This document shows positions 1 to 11,128 of a DNA stretch of 64,000 nucleotides, piece by piece. A program made the translations under genes and the position numbers. Origin of the DNA: Coriaria nepalensis (lineage: Eukaryota; Streptophyta; Magnoliopsida; Cucurbitales; Coriariaceae); assembly GCA_027186245.1 (NCBI GenBank), contig CP114481.1, positions 45,477,501 through 45,541,500 of the forward strand, given 5' to 3'. The first letter of the stretch is position 1, and every line of letters begins with the position of its first letter. Under the pieces are notes generated by a model that was given only the letters and a program-made list of their open reading frames with translations, searched no databases and had not been told where the DNA came from.

Positions 1-9
1 GCGAAAATA

Positions 10-15
10 GAATTC
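10..15. other. First of the regularly spaced EcoRI sites
   Basis: GAATTC occurs in most monomers at 142-bp spacing and marks the monomer phase used in this annotation. The last one begins at 63994. The site is lost where monomers read GAATTAG (left domain, for example 153-159) or AAAATTCG (type E, 38.7-59.6 kb). EcoRI digestion should therefore give a ladder with a strong 142-bp band and a minority of 284-bp and longer products. Confidence 0.9.
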
Positions 16-477
16 GTTCGACTTGCTTTGGAATAAGATATTGGCTTGAAATTACTGATTGAAATGATTTTAAGGTTAAACGAATGCACACTTTCCTTGC
101 ACTGATCATTTCCAAGTTATGCACAAAACTTGTGTTTGAAGTGCGAAAATAGAATTAGTTCGACTTGCTTTGAAATAAGATATTGACTTGAATTGACTGA
201 TTGAAATGATTTTAAGGTTAAACGAATGCACACTTTCCTTGCACTGATCATTTGCAAGTTATGCACAAAACTTGTGTTTGGAGTGTAAAAATAGAATTCG
301 TTCGACTTGCTTTGAAATAAGTTATTGACTTGAAATGACTCATTCAAATGATTTTAAGGTTAAACGAATCCACACTTTCCTTGCATTGATCATTTGCAAG
401 TTATGCACAAAACTTTTGTTTGAAGTGCGAAAATAGAATTCGTTCGACTTGCTTTGAAATAAGTTATTGACTTGAAA

Positions 478-484
478 TGACTCA
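478..484 (+). other. Representative TGACTCA element (AP-1/GCN4-like), one per B-type monomer
   Basis: TGACTCA is the palindromic consensus bound by AP-1, GCN4 and related plant bZIP proteins. It occurs in most monomers with CATT after TGACT (types B, C and D) and is replaced by TGACTGA in type A. There are therefore long runs of such sites across the array. The match is exact, but it may be coincidental sequence within a repeat, and there is no flanking promoter evidence. Confidence 0.35.
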
Positions 485-521
485 TTCAAATGATTTTAAG
501 GTTAAACGAATGCACACTTTC

Positions 522-558
522 CTTGCACTGATCATTTGCAAGTTATGCACAAAACTTG
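522..558 (+). other. Representative pair of overlapping dyads in the monomer
   Basis: Two inverted repeats overlap here and recur in most monomers. The first has arms CTTGCA (522-527) and TGCAAG (537-542) around a 9-nt centre that itself contains the palindrome TGATCA. The second has arms CAAGTT (539-544) and AACTTG (553-558) around an 8-nt loop ATGCACAA. The middle CAAG belongs to both, so the two hairpins or cruciforms could not form together. Monomers with TTTCCAAG weaken the first dyad, and monomers with AACTTTTG shorten the second by one pair. The symmetry is seen directly; any structural role is inference. Confidence 0.7.
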
Positions 559-969
559 TGTTGGGAGTGCAAAAATAGAATTCGTTCGACTTGCTTTGAA
601 ATAAGATATTGACTTCAAATGACTCATTGAAATGATTTTAAGGTTAAACGAATGCACACTTTCCTTGCACTGATCATTTGCAAGTTATGCACAAAACTTG
701 TGTTGGGAGTGCAAAAATAGAATTAGTTCGACTTGCTTTGAAATAAGATATTGACTTGGAATGACTCATTGAAATGATTTTAAGGTTAAATGAATGCGCA
801 CTTTCATTGCATTGATCATTTCCAAGTTATGCACAAAACTTGTGGTTGTAGTGCAAAAATAGAATTCGTTCGAATTGCTTTGAAATAAGTTATTGACTTG
901 AAATGACTCATTCAAATGATTTTAAGGTTAAACGAATCCACACTTTCCTTGCATTGATCATTTCCAAGT

Positions 970-1710
970 TATGCACAAAACTTGTGTTTGAGGTGCAAAA
1001 ATAGAATTCGTTCGACTTGCTTTGAAATAAGTTATTGACTTGAAATGACTCATTCAAATGATTTTAAGGTTAAACGAATCCACACTTTCCTTGCACTGAT
1101 CATTTGCAAGTTATGCACAAAACTTTTGTTTGAAGTGCGAAAATAGAATTCGTTCGAATTGCTTTGAAATAAGATATTGACTTGAAATGACTGATTGAAA
1201 TGATTTTAAGGTTAAACGAATGCACACTTTCCTTGCATTGATCATTTGCAAGTTATGCACAAACCTTGTGTTTGGAGTGCAAAAATAGAATTAGTTCGAC
1301 TTGCTTTGAAATAAGATATTGACTTGGAATGACTCAGTGAAATGATTTTAAGGTTAAACGAATGCGCACTTTCATTGCATTGATCATTTCCAAGTTATGC
1401 ACAAAACTTGTGGTTGTAGTGCAAAAATAGAATTCGTTCGAATTGCTTTGAAATAAGTTATTGACTTGAAATGACTCATTCAAATGATTTTAATGTTAAA
1501 CGAATGCACACTTTCCTTGCACTGATCATTTGCAAGTTATGCACAAAACTTTTGTTTGAAGTGCGAAAATAGAATTCGTTCGACTTGCTTTGAAATAAGA
1601 TATTGACTTGAAATGACTGATTGAAATGATTTTAAGGTTAAACGAATGCACACTTTCCTTGCACTGATCATTTGCAAGTTATGCACAAAACTTGTGTTTG
1701 GAGTGCAAAA
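970..1710. repeat. Segment re-used at 5656-6396 (33-monomer offset)
   Basis: Matches 5656-6396 at 4686 bp. Shared markers are TTTGAGGTGC, CGAATCCACAC, AAACCTTGTG (1261 and 5947) and GACTCAGTGAAATG. The AAACCTTGTG monomer also recurs at 2681 and 6941, so this short module exists four times in the left domain. The copy near 5700 has a private GACTTTATTTG change. Endpoints were judged by eye. Confidence 0.7.
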
Positions 1711-1799
1711 ATAGAATTAGTTCGACTTGCTTTGAAATAAGATATTGACTTGGAATGACTCATTGAAATGATTTTAGGGTTAAACAAATGCGCACTTTC

Positions 1800-2680
1800 A
1801 TTGCATTGATCATTTCCAAGTTATGCACAAAACTTGTGGTTGTAGTGCAAAAATAGAATTCGTTCGAATTGCTTTGAAATAAGTTATTGACTTGAAATGA
1901 CTCATTCAAATGATTTTAAGGTTAAACAAATGCACACTTTCCTTGCACTGATCATTTGCAAGTTATGCACAAAACTTGTGTTTGAAGTGCGAAAATAGAA
2001 TTCGTTCGACTTGCTTTGAAATAAGATATTGACTTGGAATGACTCATTGAAATGATATTAGGGTTAAACGATTGCGCACTTTCATTGCATTGATCATTTC
2101 CAAGTTATGCACAAAACTTGTGGTTGTAGTGCAAAAATAGAATTCGTTCGAATTGCTTTGAAATAAGTTATTGACTTGAAATGACTCATTCAAATGATTT
2201 TAAGGTTAAACAAATGCACACTTTCCTTGCACTGATCATTTCCAAGTTATGCACAAAACTTGTGTTTGAAGTGCGAAAATGGAATTCGTTCGACTTGCTT
2301 TGAAATAAGATATTGACTTGAAATGACTCATTGAAAATATTTTAAGGTTAAACTAATGCACACATTCCTTGCATTGATCATTTCCAAGTTATGCACAAAA
2401 CTTGTGTTTGAAGTGCAAAAATAGAATTCGTTCGACTTGCTTTGAAATAAGTTATTGACTTGAAATGACTCATTCAAATGATTTTAAGGTTAAACGAATG
2501 CACACTTTCCTTGCATTGATCATTTGCGAGTTATGCACAAAACTTATGTTTGAAGTGCGAAAATAGAATTCGTTCGACTTGCTTTGAAATAAGATATTGA
2601 CTTGAAATGACTGATTGAAATGATTTTAAGGTTAAACGAATGCACACTTTCCTTGCATTGATCATTTGCAAGTTATGCAC
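1800..2680. repeat. Duplicated segment, copy 1 (11-monomer offset)
   Basis: The segment matches 3362-4242 at an offset of 1562 bp (11 monomers). Shared rare variants are GATATTAGGGTTAAACGATTG near 2053/3615, GAAAATGGAATTC near 2277/3839, GAAAATATTTTAAGG and TTTGCGAG. A few substitutions separate the copies, such as AAATAAG against AAATTAG near 3584. Boundaries are approximate. Confidence 0.75.
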
Positions 2681-2991
2681 AAACCTTGTGTTTGGAGTGC
2701 AAAAATAGAATTAGTTCGACTTGCTTTGAAATAAGATATTGACTTGGAATGACTCAGTGAAATGATTTTAAGGTTAAACGAATGCGCACTTTCATTGCAT
2801 TGATCATTTCCAAGTTATGCACAAAACTTGTGGTTGTAGTGCAAAAATAGAATTCGTTCGAATTGCTTTGAAATAAGTTATTGACTTGAAATGACTCATT
2901 CAAATGATTTTAAGGTTAAACGCATGCACACTTTCCTTGCACTGATCATTTGCAAGTTATGCACAAAACTTTTGTTTGAAGTGCGAAAATA

Positions 2992-3275
2992 GAATTCGTT
3001 CGACTTGCTTTGAAATAAGATATTGACTTGAAATGACTGATTGAAATGATTTTAAGGTTAAACGAATGCACACTTTCCTTGCACTGATCATTTGTAAGTT
3101 ATGCACAAAACTTGTGTTTGGAGTGCAAAAATAGAATTCGTTCGACTTGCTTTGAAATAAGTTATTGACTTGAAATGACTCATTCAAATGATTTTAAGGT
3201 TAAACGAATGCACACTTTCCTTGCATTGATCATTTGCAAGTTATGCACAAAACTTGTGTTTGAAGTGCGAAAATA
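2992..3275 (+). repeat. Reference A-B dimer (284 bp)
   Basis: This pair illustrates the two commonest monomer types, phased on the EcoRI site. Type A (2992-3133) carries GATATTGAC, GACTGATTGAAATG, CTTGCACTGATC, CTTGTGTTTGGAGTGC and CAAAAATAG. Type B (3134-3275) carries GTTATTGAC, GACTCATTCAAATG and CTTGCATTGATC, and usually ends in CTTTTGTTTGAAGTGCG. A and B differ at about nine sites, roughly 6%. The alternation recurs widely, for example at 4.8-5.4, 12.3-12.8, 21.0-22.1 and 24.6-26.0 kb, but is broken elsewhere, so the dimer is a frequent rather than strict higher-order unit. This particular copy has small private changes, such as TTTGTAAG in the A monomer. Confidence 0.85.
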
Positions 3276-3361
3276 GAATTAGTTCAACTTGCTTTGAAAT
3301 AAGATATTGACTTGAAATGACTCACTGAAATGATTTTAAGGTTAAACGAATGCGCACTTTC

Positions 3362-4242
3362 ATTGTATTGATCATTTCCAAGTTATGCACAAAACTTGTG
3401 GTTGTAGTGCAAAAATAGAATTCGTCCGAATTGCTTTGAAATAAGTTATTGACTTGAAATGACTCATTCAAATGATTTTAAGGTTAAACAAATGCACACT
3501 TTCCTTGCACTGATCATTTGCAAGTTATGCACAAAACTTTTGTTTGAAGTGCGAAAATAGAATTCGTTCGACTTGCTTTGAAATTAGATATTGACTTGGA
3601 ATGACTCATTGAAATGATATTAGGGTTAAACGATTGCGCACTTTCATTGCATTGATCATTTCCAAGTTATGCACAAAACTTGTGGTTGTAGTGCAAAAAT
3701 AGAATTCGTTCGAATTGCTTTGAAATAAGTTATTGACTTGAAATGACTCATTCAGATGATTTTAAGGTTAAACAAATGCACACTTTCCTTGCACTGATCA
3801 TTTCCAAGTTATGCACAAAACTTGTGTTTGAAGTGCGAAAATGGAATTCGTTCGACTTGCTTTGAAATAAGATATTGACTTGAAATGACTCATTGAAAAT
3901 ATTTTAAGGTTAAACTAATGCACACATTCCTTGCATTGATCATTTCCAAGTTATGCACAAAACTTGTGTTTGAAGTGCAAAAATAGAATTCGTTCGACTT
4001 GCTTAGAAATAAGTTATTGACTTGAAATGACTCATTCAAATGATTTTAAGGTTAAACGAATGCACACTTTCCTTGCATTGATCATTTGCGAGTTATGCAC
4101 AAAACTTGTGTTTGAAGTGCGAAAATAGAATTCGTTCGACTTGCTTTGAAATAAGATATTGACTTGAAATGACTGATTGAAATGATTTTAAGGTTAAACG
4201 AATGCACACTTTCCTTGCATTGATCATTTGCAAGTTATGCAC
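3362..4242. repeat. Duplicated segment, copy 2 (11-monomer offset)
   Basis: This is the partner of 1800-2680. The same series of rare monomer variants occurs in the same order. Private changes include CGTCCGAATTG near 3423 and CTTAGAAATAAG near 4004. Beyond about 4242 the copies diverge: the left copy continues with AAACCTTGTG and this one with AAACTTTTG. Confidence 0.75.
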
Positions 4243-5655
4243 AAAACTTTTGTTTGAAGTGCGAAAATAGAATTCGTTCGACTTGCTTTGAAATAAGATA
4301 TTGACTTGAAATGACTGATTGAAATGATTTTAAGGTTAAACGAATGCACACTTTCCTTGCACTGATCATTTGCAAGTTATGCACAAAACTTGTGTTTGAA
4401 GTGCGAAAATAGAATTCGTTCGACTTGCTTTGAAATAAGATATTGACTTGAAATGACTGATTGAAATGATTTTAAGGTTAAACGAATGCACAATTTCCTT
4501 GCACTGATCATTTGCAAGTTATGCACAAAACTTGTGTTGGGAGTGCAAAAATAGAATTAGTTCGACTTGCTTTGAAATAAGATATTGACTTGAAATGACT
4601 CATTCAAATGATTTTAAGGTTAAACGAATGCACACTTTCCTAGCATTGATCATTTGCAAGTTATGCACAAAACTTTTGTTTGAAGTGCGAAAATAGAATT
4701 CATTCCACTTGCTTTGAAATAAGATATTGACTTGGAATGACTCATTGAAATGATATTAGGGTTAAACGAATGCACACTTTCCTTGCACTGATCATTTCCA
4801 AGTTATGCACAAAACTTGTGTTTGAAGTGCGAAAATAGAATTAGTTCGACTTGCTTTGAAATAAGATATTGACTTGAATTGACTGATTGAAATGATTTTA
4901 AGGTTAAACGAATGCACACTTTCCTTGCACTGATCATTTGCAAGTTATGCACAAAACTTGTGTTTGGAGTGCAAAAATAGAATTCGTTCGACTTGCTTTG
5001 AAATAAGTTATTGACTTGAAATGACTCATTCAAATGATTTTAAGGTTAAACGAATGCACACTTTCCTAGCATTGATCATTTGCAAGTTATGCACAAAACT
5101 TTTGTTTGAAGTGCGAAAATAGAATTCGTTCGACTTGCTTTGAAATAAGATATTGACTTGAAATGACTGATTGAAATGATTTTAAGGTTAAACGAATGCA
5201 CACTTTCCTTGCACTGATCATTTGCGAGTTATGCACAAAACTTGTGCTTGGAGTGCAAAAATAGAATTCGTTCGACTTGCTTTGAAATAAGTTATTGACT
5301 TGAAATGACTCATTCAAATGATTTTAAGGTTAAACGAATGCACACTTTCCTTGCATTGATCATTTGCAAGTTATGCACAAAACTTTTGTTTGAAGTGCGA
5401 AAATAGAATTCGTTCGACTTGCTTTGAAATAAGATATTGACTTGAAATGACTGATTGAAATGATTTTAAGGTTAAACGAATGCACACTTTCCTTGCACTG
5501 ATCATTTGCAAGTTATGCACAAAACTTGTGTTGGGAGTGCAAAAATAGAATTAGTTCGACTTGCTTTGAAATAAGATATTGACTTGGAATGACTCATTGA
5601 AATGATTTTAAGGTTAAATGAATGCGCACTTTCATTGCATTGATCATTTCCAAGT

Positions 5656-6396
5656 TATGCACAAAACTTGTGTTTGAGGTGCAAAAATAGAATTCGTTCG
5701 ACTTTATTTGAAATAAGTTATTGACTTGAAATGACTCATTCAAATGATTTTAAGGTTAAACGAATCCACACTTTCCTTGCACTGATCATTTGCAAGTTAT
5801 GCACAAAACTTTTGTTTGAAGTGCGAAAATAGAATTCGTTCGAATTGCTTTGAAATAAGATATTGACTTGAAATGACTGATTGAAATGATTTTAAGGTTA
5901 AACGAATGCACACTTTCCTTGCATTGATCATTTGCAAGTTATGCACAAACCTTGTGTTTGGAGTGCAAAAATAGAATTAGTTCGACTTGCTTTGAAATAA
6001 GATATTGACTTGGAATGACTCAGTGAAATGATTTTAAGGTTAAACGAATGCGCACTTTCATTGCATTGATCATTTCCAAGTTATGCACAAAACTTGTGTT
6101 TGAAGTGCAAAAATAGAATTCGTTCGAATTGCTTTGAAATAAGTTATTGACTTGAAATGACTCATTCAAATGATTTTAAGGTTAAACGAATGCACACTTT
6201 CCTTGCACTGATCATTTGCAAGTTATGCACAAAACTTTTGTTTGAAGTGCGAAAATAGAATTCGTTCGACTTGCTTTGAAATAAGATATTGACTTGAAAT
6301 GACTGATTGAAATGATTTTAAGGTTAAACGAATGCACACTGTCCTTGCACTGATCATTTGCAAGTTATGCACAAAACTTGTGTTTGGAGTGCAAAA
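5656..6396. repeat. Second copy of the 970-1710 segment
   Basis: The order of monomer variants repeats that at 970-1710. Just upstream, 5529-5650 instead matches 701-822 at 4828 bp (34 monomers), so the offset changes by one monomer at about 5660. This is what an exchange between misaligned copies would leave. Confidence 0.7.
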
Positions 6397-7299
6397 ATAG
6401 AATTCGTTCGACTTGCTTTGAAATAAGATATTGACTTGAAATGACTCATTGAAATGATTTTAAGGTTAAACTAATGCACACATTCCTTGCATTGATCATT
6501 TCCAAGTTATGCACAAAACTTGTGTTTGAAGTGCGAAAATAGAATTAGTTCCACTTGCTTTGAAATAAGATATTGACTTGGAATGACACATTGAAATGAT
6601 TTTAAGGTTAAACGAATGCGCACTTTCATTGTATTGATCATTTCCAAGTTATGCACAAAACTTGTGGTTGTAGTGCAAAAATAGAATTCGTTCGAATTGC
6701 TTTGAAATAAGTTATTGACTTGAAATGACTCATTCAAATGATTTTAAGGTTAAACGAATGCACACTTTCCTTGCACTGATCATTTGCAAGTTATGCACAA
6801 AACTTTTGTTTGAAGTGCGAAAATAGAATTCGTTCGAATTGCTTTGAAATAAGATATTGACTTGAAATGACTGATTGAAATGATTTTAAGGTTAAACGAA
6901 TGCACACTTTCCTTGCATTGATCATTTGCAAGTTATGCACAAACCTTGTGTTTGGAGTGCAAAAATAGAATTAGTTCGACTTGCTTTGAAATAAGATATT
7001 GACTTGGAATGACTCAGTGAAATGATTTTAAGGTTAAACGAATGCGCACTTTCATTGCATTGATCATTTCCAAGTTATGCACAAAACTTGTGTTTGAGGT
7101 GCAAAAATAGAATTCGTTCGACTTGCTTTGAAATAAGTTATTGACTTGAAATGACTCATTCAAATGATTTTAAGGTTAAACGAATGCACACTTTCCTTGC
7201 ACTGATCATTTGCAAGTTATGCACAAAACTTTTGTTTGAAGTGCGAAAATAGAATTCGTTCGACTTGCTTTGAAATAAGATATTGACTTGAAATGACTG

Positions 7300-7873
7300 A
7301 CTGAAATGATTTTAAGATTAAACTAATGCACACATTCCTTGCATTGATCATTTCCAAGTTATGCACAAAACTTGTGTTTGAAGTGCAAAAATAGAATTCG
7401 TTCGACTTGCTCTGAAATAAGATATTAACTTGAAATGACTCATTGAAAATATTTTAAGGTTAAACTAATGCACACATTCCTTGCATTGATCATTTCCAAG
7501 TTATGCACAAAACTTGTGTTTGTAGTGCGAAAATATAATTCGTTCGAATTGCTTTGAAATAAGTTATTGACTTGAAATGACTCATTCAAATGATTTTAAG
7601 GTAAAACTAATGCACACATTCCTGGCATTGATCATTTCCAAGTTATGCACAAAACTTTTGTTTGAAGTGCGAAAATAGAATTCGTTCGACTTGCTTTGAA
7701 ATAAGATATTGACTTTAAATGACTCATTGAAAAGATTTTAAGGTTAAACTAATGCACACATTCCTTGCATTGATCATTTCAAAGTTATGCACAAAACTTG
7801 TGTTTGTAGTGCAAAAATAGAATTCGTTCGAATTGCTTTGAAATATGTTATTGACTTGAAATGACTGATTAAA
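7300..7873. repeat. Linking stretch of C-type monomers
   Basis: About four monomers dominated by the ACTAATGCACACATTCC type, with private changes such as GATATTAACTTG and GACTTTAAATG. It separates the D-rich left domain from the 12-monomer tandem. No gene or foreign sequence is seen. Confidence 0.7.
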
Positions 7874-9577
7874 ATGATTTTAAGGTTAAACGAATGTACA
7901 CTTTCCTTGCACTGATCATTTGCAAGTTATGCACAAAACCTGTGTTTGAAGTGCAAAAGTAGAATTCGTTCGACTTGCTTTGAAATAAGTTATTGACTTG
8001 AAATGACTCATTCAAATGATTTTAAGGTTAAACGAATGCACACTTTCCTTGCATTGATCATTTGCAAGTTATGCACAAAACTTTTGTATGAAGTGCGAAA
8101 ATAGAATTCGTTCGACTTGCTTTGGAATAAGATATTGGCTTGAAATTACTGATTGAAATGATTTTAAGGTTAAACGAATGCACACTTTCTTTCCACTGAT
8201 CATTTGCAAGTTATGCACAAAACCTGTGTTTGAAGTGCAAAAATAGAATTCGTTCGACTTGCTTTGAAATAAGTTATTGACTTGAAATGACTCATTCAAA
8301 TGATTTTAAGGTTAAACGAATGCACACTTTCCTTGCATTGATCATTTGCAAGTTATGCACAAAACTTTTGTATGAAGTGCGAAAATAGAATTCGTTCGAC
8401 TTGCTTTGGAATAAGATATTGGCTTGAAATTACTGATTGAAATGATTTTAAGGTTAAACGAATGCACACTTTCCTTGCACTGATCATTTGCAAGTTATGC
8501 ACAAAACTTGTGTTTGAAGTGCGAAAATAGAATTAGTTCGACTTGCTTTGAAATAAGATATTGACTTGAATTGACTGATTGAAATGATTTTAAGGTTAAA
8601 CGAATGCACACTTTCCTTGCACTGATCATTTGCAAGTTATGCACAAAACTTGTGTTTGGAGTGCAAAAATAGAATTCGTTCGACTTGCTTTGAAATAAGT
8701 TATTGACTTGAAATGACTCATTCAAATGATTTTAAGGTTAAATGAATGCACACTTTCCTTGCATTGATCATTTGCAAGTTATGCACAAAACTTTTGTTTG
8801 AAGTGCGAAAATAGAATTCGTTCGACTTGCTTTGAAATAAGATATTGACTTGAAATGACTGATTGAAATGATTTTAAGGTTAAACGAATGCACACTTTCC
8901 TTGCACTGATCATTTGCAAGTTATGCACAAAACTTGTGTTTGGAGTGCAAAAATAGAATTCGTTCGACTTGCTTTGAAATAAGATATTGACTTGAAATGA
9001 CTCATTGAAATGATTTTAAGGTTAAACTAATGCACACATTCCTGGCATTGATCATTTCCAAGTTATGCACAAAACTTGTGTTAGAAGTGCGAAAATAGAA
9101 TTCGTTCGACTTGCTTTGAAATAAGATATTGACTTGAAATGACTCATTGAAATGATTGTAAGGTTAAACGAATGCGCACTTTCATTGCATTGATCATTTC
9201 CATGTTATGGACAAAACTTGTGTTTGTAGTGCAAAAATAGAATTCGTTCGGATTGCTTTGAAATAAGCTATTGACTTGAAATGACTCATTGAAATGATTT
9301 TAAGGTTAAACGAATGCACACTTTCCTTGCACTGATCATTTGCAAGTTATGCACAAAACTTTTGTTTGAAGTGCGAAAATAGAATTCGTTCGACTTGCTT
9401 TGAAATAAGATATTGACTTGAAATGACTGATTGAAATGATTTTAAGGTTAAACGAATGCACACTTTCCTTGCACTGATCATTTGCAAGTTATGCACAAAA
9501 CTTGTGTTTGGAGTGCAAAAATAGAATTCGTTCGACTTGCTTTGAAATAAGATATTGACTTGAAATGACTCATTGAA
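7874..9577. repeat. 12-monomer higher-order unit, copy 1 (1704 bp)
   Basis: This unit is followed directly by a second copy at an offset of exactly 1704 bp. Diagnostic variants are CGAATGTACACTTTCC at its start, AAACCTGTG, AAAAGTAGAATTC, TTTTGTATGAAG, TATTGGCTTGAAATTACTG, CTTTCTTTCCACTG, ACTTGTGTTAGAAG and CCATGTTATGGAC. All recur in the next unit in the same order. Confidence 0.85.
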
Positions 9578-11128
9578 ATGATTTTAAGGTTAAACGAATG
9601 TACACTTTCCTTGCACTGATCATTTGCAAGTTATGCACAAAACCTGTGTTTGAAGTGCAAAAGTAGAATTCGTTCGACTTGCTTTGAAATAAGTTATTGA
9701 CTTGAAATGACTCATTCAAATGATTTTAAGGTTAAACGAATGCACACTTTCCTTGCATTGATCATTTGCAAGTTATGCACAAAACTTTTGTATGAAGTGC
9801 GAAAATAGAATTCGTTCGACTTGCTTTTGAATAAGATATTGGCTTGAAATTACTGATTGAAATGATTTTAAGGTTAAACGAATGCACACTTTCTTTCCAC
9901 TGATCATTTGCAAGTTATGCACAAAACCTGTGTTTGAAGTGCAAAAATAGAATTCGTTCGACTTGCTTTGAAATAAGTTATTGACTTGAAATGACTCATT
10001 CAAATGATTTTAAGGTTAAACGAATGCACACTTTCCTTGCATTGATCATTTGCAAGTTATGCACAAAACTTTTGTATGAAGTGCGAAAATAGAATTCGTT
10101 CGACTTGCTTTGGAATAAGATATTGGCTTGAAATTACTGATTGAAATGATTTTAAGGTTAAACGAATGCACACTTTCCTTGCACTGATCATTTGCAAGTT
10201 ATGCACAAAACTTGTGTTTGAAGTGCGAAAATAGAATTAGTTCGACTTGCTTTGAAATAAGATATTGACTTGAATTGACTGATTGAAATGATTTTAAGGT
10301 TAAACGAATGAACACTTTCCTTGCACTGATCATTTGCAAGTTATGCACAAAACTTGTGTTTGGAGTGCAAAAATAGAATTCGTTCGACTTGCTTTGAAAT
10401 AAGTTATTGACTTGAAATGACTCATTCAAATGATTTTAAGGTTAAATGAATGCACACTTTCCTTGCATTGATCATTTGCAAGTTATGCACAAAACTTTTG
10501 TTTGAAGTGCGAAAATAGAATTCGTTCGACTTGCTTTGAAATAAGATATTGACTTGAAATGACTGATTGAAATGATTTTAAGGTTAAACGAATGCACACT
10601 TTCCTTGCACTGATCATTTGCAAGTTATGCACAAAACTTGTGTTTGGAGTGCAAAAATAGAATTCGTTCGACTTGCTTTGAAATAAGATATTGACTTGAA
10701 ATGACTCATTGAAATGATTTTAAGGTTAAACTAATGCACACATTCCTGGCATTGATCATTTCCAAGTTATGCACAAAACTTGTGTTAGAAGTGCGAAAAT
10801 AGAATTCGTTCGACTTGCTTTGAAATAAGATATTGACTTGAAATGACTCATTGAAATGATTGTAAGGTTAAACGAATGCGCACTTTCATTGCATTGATCA
10901 TTTCCATGTTATGGACAAAACTTGTGTTTGTAGTGCAAAAATAGAATTCGTTCGAATTGCTTTGAAATAAGCTATTGACTTGAAATGACTCATTGAAATG
11001 ATTTTAAGGTTAAACGAATGCACACTTTCCTTGCATTGATCATTTGCAAGTTATGCACAAAACTTTTGTTTGAAGTGCGAAAATAGAATTCGTTCGACTT
11101 GCTTTGAAATAAGATATTGACTTGAAAT
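9578..11128. repeat. 12-monomer higher-order unit, copy 2 (incomplete)
   Basis: Repeats 7874-9425 with four substitutions noted by eye (copy 1/copy 2: 8124/9828, 8607/10311, 9251/10955, 9332/11036). Similarity to copy 1 ends near 11128, about one monomer short of a full second unit. The sequence then passes into heterogeneous monomers. Confidence 0.85.

Larger units (their letters stand above)
1..7299. repeat. Left satellite domain: A, B and D monomers, shuffled
   Basis: This domain is marked by D-type monomers carrying GCGCACTTTCATTGCATTG with TTTCCAAG and CTTGTGGTTGTAGTGC, by A-type monomers whose EcoRI site is changed to GAATTAG, and by TTCGAATTGC replacing TTCGACTTGC. No indels were found here; all spacings are multiples of 142 bp. 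Segments of a few hundred bp to about 0.9 kb are re-used at offsets of 994, 1420, 1562, 4686 and 4828 bp (7, 10, 11, 33 and 34 monomers). No gene is present. Confidence 0.85.

Noticed and set aside
117..347. Recurring 76-residue open reading frame on the minus strand (and 60-, 67-, 68-, 89-, 90- and 100-residue relatives throughout)
   Set aside because: Those I checked start at TTG, not ATG, and simply span about 1.6 satellite monomers. The monomer length of 142 is 1 modulo 3, so the frame shifts in each copy and always meets a stop. There is no promoter, no codon-type conservation and no domain. Differences between them follow the DNA repeat types.
1774..1782. Telomere-like TTAGGGTTA (also near 2057, 3619 and 4759)
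   Set aside because: It is a one-base change of the consensus TTAAGGTTA in a few monomers and is not tandemly repeated.
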